NCBI GenBank assembly: GCA_026391355.1
Contig: JAPLDH010000049.1
Coordinates: 1 to 64,000, forward strand
Origin: Bacteroidota bacterium
GTDB lineage: Bacteria > Bacteroidota > Bacteroidia > Bacteroidales > FEN-979
Direction of reading: 5' to 3'
Length of the DNA: 64,000 bases
The notes beneath the pieces were generated by a model. The model did not search any database and was not told the DNA's origin. It saw only the letters and a list, made by a program, of their open reading frames with translations. This document shows positions 62,867 through 64,000 of the stretch, piece after piece. Each line of letters begins with the position of its first letter. Position 1 is the first letter of the stretch. A program made the position numbers and the translations under genes.

Positions 62867-64000
62867 GTGGAAGATAATCTGGAAATTTTTGGTGCACGGG
62901 TTCATAACCTGAAAAATATTGATATTACTATTCCAAGGAATAAGCTGGTAGTTTTTACCGGCCTGAGTGGAAGCGGGAAGTCGACGCTGGCCTTTGACAC
63001 CATCTATGCAGAGGGACAGCGGAGGTATATGGAAACCTTCTCCGCATATGCCCGTCAGTTTATCGGGAATCTTGAACGGCCTGACGTTGACAAGATCAAT
63101 GGCCTTAGCCCGGTCATCTCCATCGAGCAGAAAACAACCAGCCGTAATCCACGCTCAACGGTGGGAACGATCACCGAGATCTATGACTTCATGCGACTTT
63201 TATATGCCCGTGTCGCAGATGCATATTCCTATGTAACCGGCGAAAAAATGGTTCGTTATACGGAAGCCCAGATCGAAGAGCTGATCTTAACTAACTATAC
63301 GGATAAACCGATCCTGGTTCTTGCTCCTGTGATTAAGGGAAGAAAAGGCCACTACAGGGAGGTGTTCGAGCAAATCCGGAAACAGGGATTTCTCAAGGTC
63401 AGGATCGATGGTGAGATCGTGGAGATCAGCCATGGACTGCAACTTGACAGGTATAAGATCCATGATATTGAAATCGTGATCGACCAGATCCTTATCAAGC
63501 CTGAGAATCTTTTCCGGTTATCAGGCTCTGTTGGTCTTGCCATGCGGCATGGGAAAGGCGTTTTGATGGTCATGGACTCCACAACTTCAGTAGTGAGGCA
63601 TTTCAGCCGTCTCCTTATGTGCCCAACTTCAGGAATCTCCTATGAAGAACCTGAACCCAATACTTTTTCGTTCAATTCACCTTATGGCGCTTGTCAGAAA
63701 TGCAATGGATTGGGAACCATGACCGAAGTCGATATAAACAAGATTATTCCCGACTATTCAAAAAGTATCCGTAAGGGAGGTATCGTTCCCATCGGCGAGT
63801 ATAAGAATAGCTGGATATTCAAGCAGATTGAAGCCATCGGTGAGAAGTACGGTTTTGACCTGAACACTCCCCTCTCTGACATCACTGAACATGCTATCAA
63901 TATTATTCTGTATGGATCAGATGAGATGTTCAGGATAAAAAATGATTACCTTGGGGTGACCTCCTCTTATGCCCTGAATTTTGAAGGGATTGTCGCTTTT
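62867..64000 (+). CDS. uvrA: UvrABC system protein A, N-terminal part
   Basis: The first 378 codons of UvrA, cut by the window end (full proteins have about 940). DNA damage recognition ATPase of nucleotide excision repair. Start GTG 62867 (VEDNLEIFGARVHNLKNIDI); TTG at 62855 is possible. Walker A TGLSGSGKSTLAFDTIYAEG, QRRYMETFSAYARQF, SVISIEQKTTSRNPRSTVGT-like block all match. The first zinc module reads MCPTSGISYEEPEPN, then ACQKCNGLG, so one of the four Cys of the E. coli-type module is a Ser. Otherwise intact. Confidence 0.93.
   Translation, partial: MEDNLEIFGARVHNLKNIDITIPRNKLVVFTGLSGSGKSTLAFDTIYAEGQRRYMETFSAYARQFIGNLERPDVDKINGLSPVISIEQKTTSRNPRSTVGTITEIYDFMRLLYARVADAYSYVTGEKMVRYTEAQIEELILTNYTDKPILVLAPVIKGRKGHYREVFEQIRKQGFLKVRIDGEIVEISHGLQLDRYKIHDIEIVIDQILIKPENLFRLSGSVGLAMRHGKGVLMVMDSTTSVVRHFSRLLMCPTSGISYEEPEPNTFSFNSPYGACQKCNGLGTMTEVDINKIIPDYSKSIRKGGIVPIGEYKNSWIFKQIEAIGEKYGFDLNTPLSDITEHAINIILYGSDEMFRIKNDYLGVTSSYALNFEGIVAF

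Overview
The window looks like a chromosomal segment of a Bacteroidota bacterium, most like the Bacteroidales/Marinilabiliales side of the phylum. The case rests on many Bacteroidota-type -7 promoter boxes (TAnnTTTG) upstream of genes and weak Shine-Dalgarno signals. It also rests on typical families: OmpP1/FadL porin, YfhO protein, ribosomal protein THX with a long tail, four-helix-bundle (S23-like) protein, type-3 ProS, OPT-PqqD-PepD cluster, single-chain GcvP. Citrate lyase, a membrane pyrophosphatase and AhpC fit a fermentative or anaerobic life, but that is inference. Genus cannot be decided from this sequence. Most of the window is ordinary housekeeping chromosome; I see no prophage, CRISPR array, tRNA, complete insertion sequence or rRNA.

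Layout. 0-3.6 kb: a DUF4143 AAA ATPase with a perfect palindrome before its start, divergent from a GT-C/TPR membrane protein. 3.7-9.1 kb: a fused citrate lyase gamma-beta gene, citrate lyase alpha, recQ and a 3-methyladenine glycosylase. 9.1-11.4 kb (minus): HU, fmt and a membrane TPR protein. 11.4-13.3 kb: a TrmH-family methyltransferase, THX and rsmG. 13.5-17.6 kb: an oligopeptide transporter, a PqqD-like protein and the dipeptidase PepD, plausibly a peptide import and breakdown unit. 17.6-22.5 kb: a TylF-like methyltransferase, rpmH, YfhO protein and a glycosyltransferase. 22.5-23.7 kb: a four-helix-bundle gene bracketed by a 19-bp inverted repeat, the RNase P RNA gene, and repeat-filled DNA. 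23.7-30 kb: gyrB followed by a periplasmic adaptor, a MacB-like permease and a TolC-like channel, without an ATPase gene. 30-33 kb: ahpC, a GT39-type glycosyltransferase and mazG.

33-45.8 kb is rich in cell-envelope genes: a PagL-like lipid A deacylase, a DUF2807 lipoprotein, a Tyr/Gly/Trp-rich lipoprotein, an OmpP1/FadL porin, lpxK and an LpxR-like deacylase. ProS and a minus-strand operon (Nif3-like, zinc-ribbon coiled coil, TPR protein) lie between them. 45.8-51.5 kb: dnaB, a secreted amidotransferase-like protein, a lipoprotein, and the folate/dTMP operon (bifunctional nuclease, thyA, folA). 51.5-64 kb: a divergent membrane pyrophosphatase, gcvP, three envelope genes of unknown role, lpdA (which may be the L protein partner of GcvP), rfbC, a lytic transglycosylase and the first part of uvrA, cut by the window end.

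Between genes there are several families of short repeats and palindromes. Some appear to have changed neighbouring gene ends: the recQ 3' end, the mpg start codon, the gcvP 3' end and the possible leader of the four-helix-bundle gene. Start sites were moved inward from the longest reading frame where a promoter box, ribosome binding site, signal peptide or family length argued for it.
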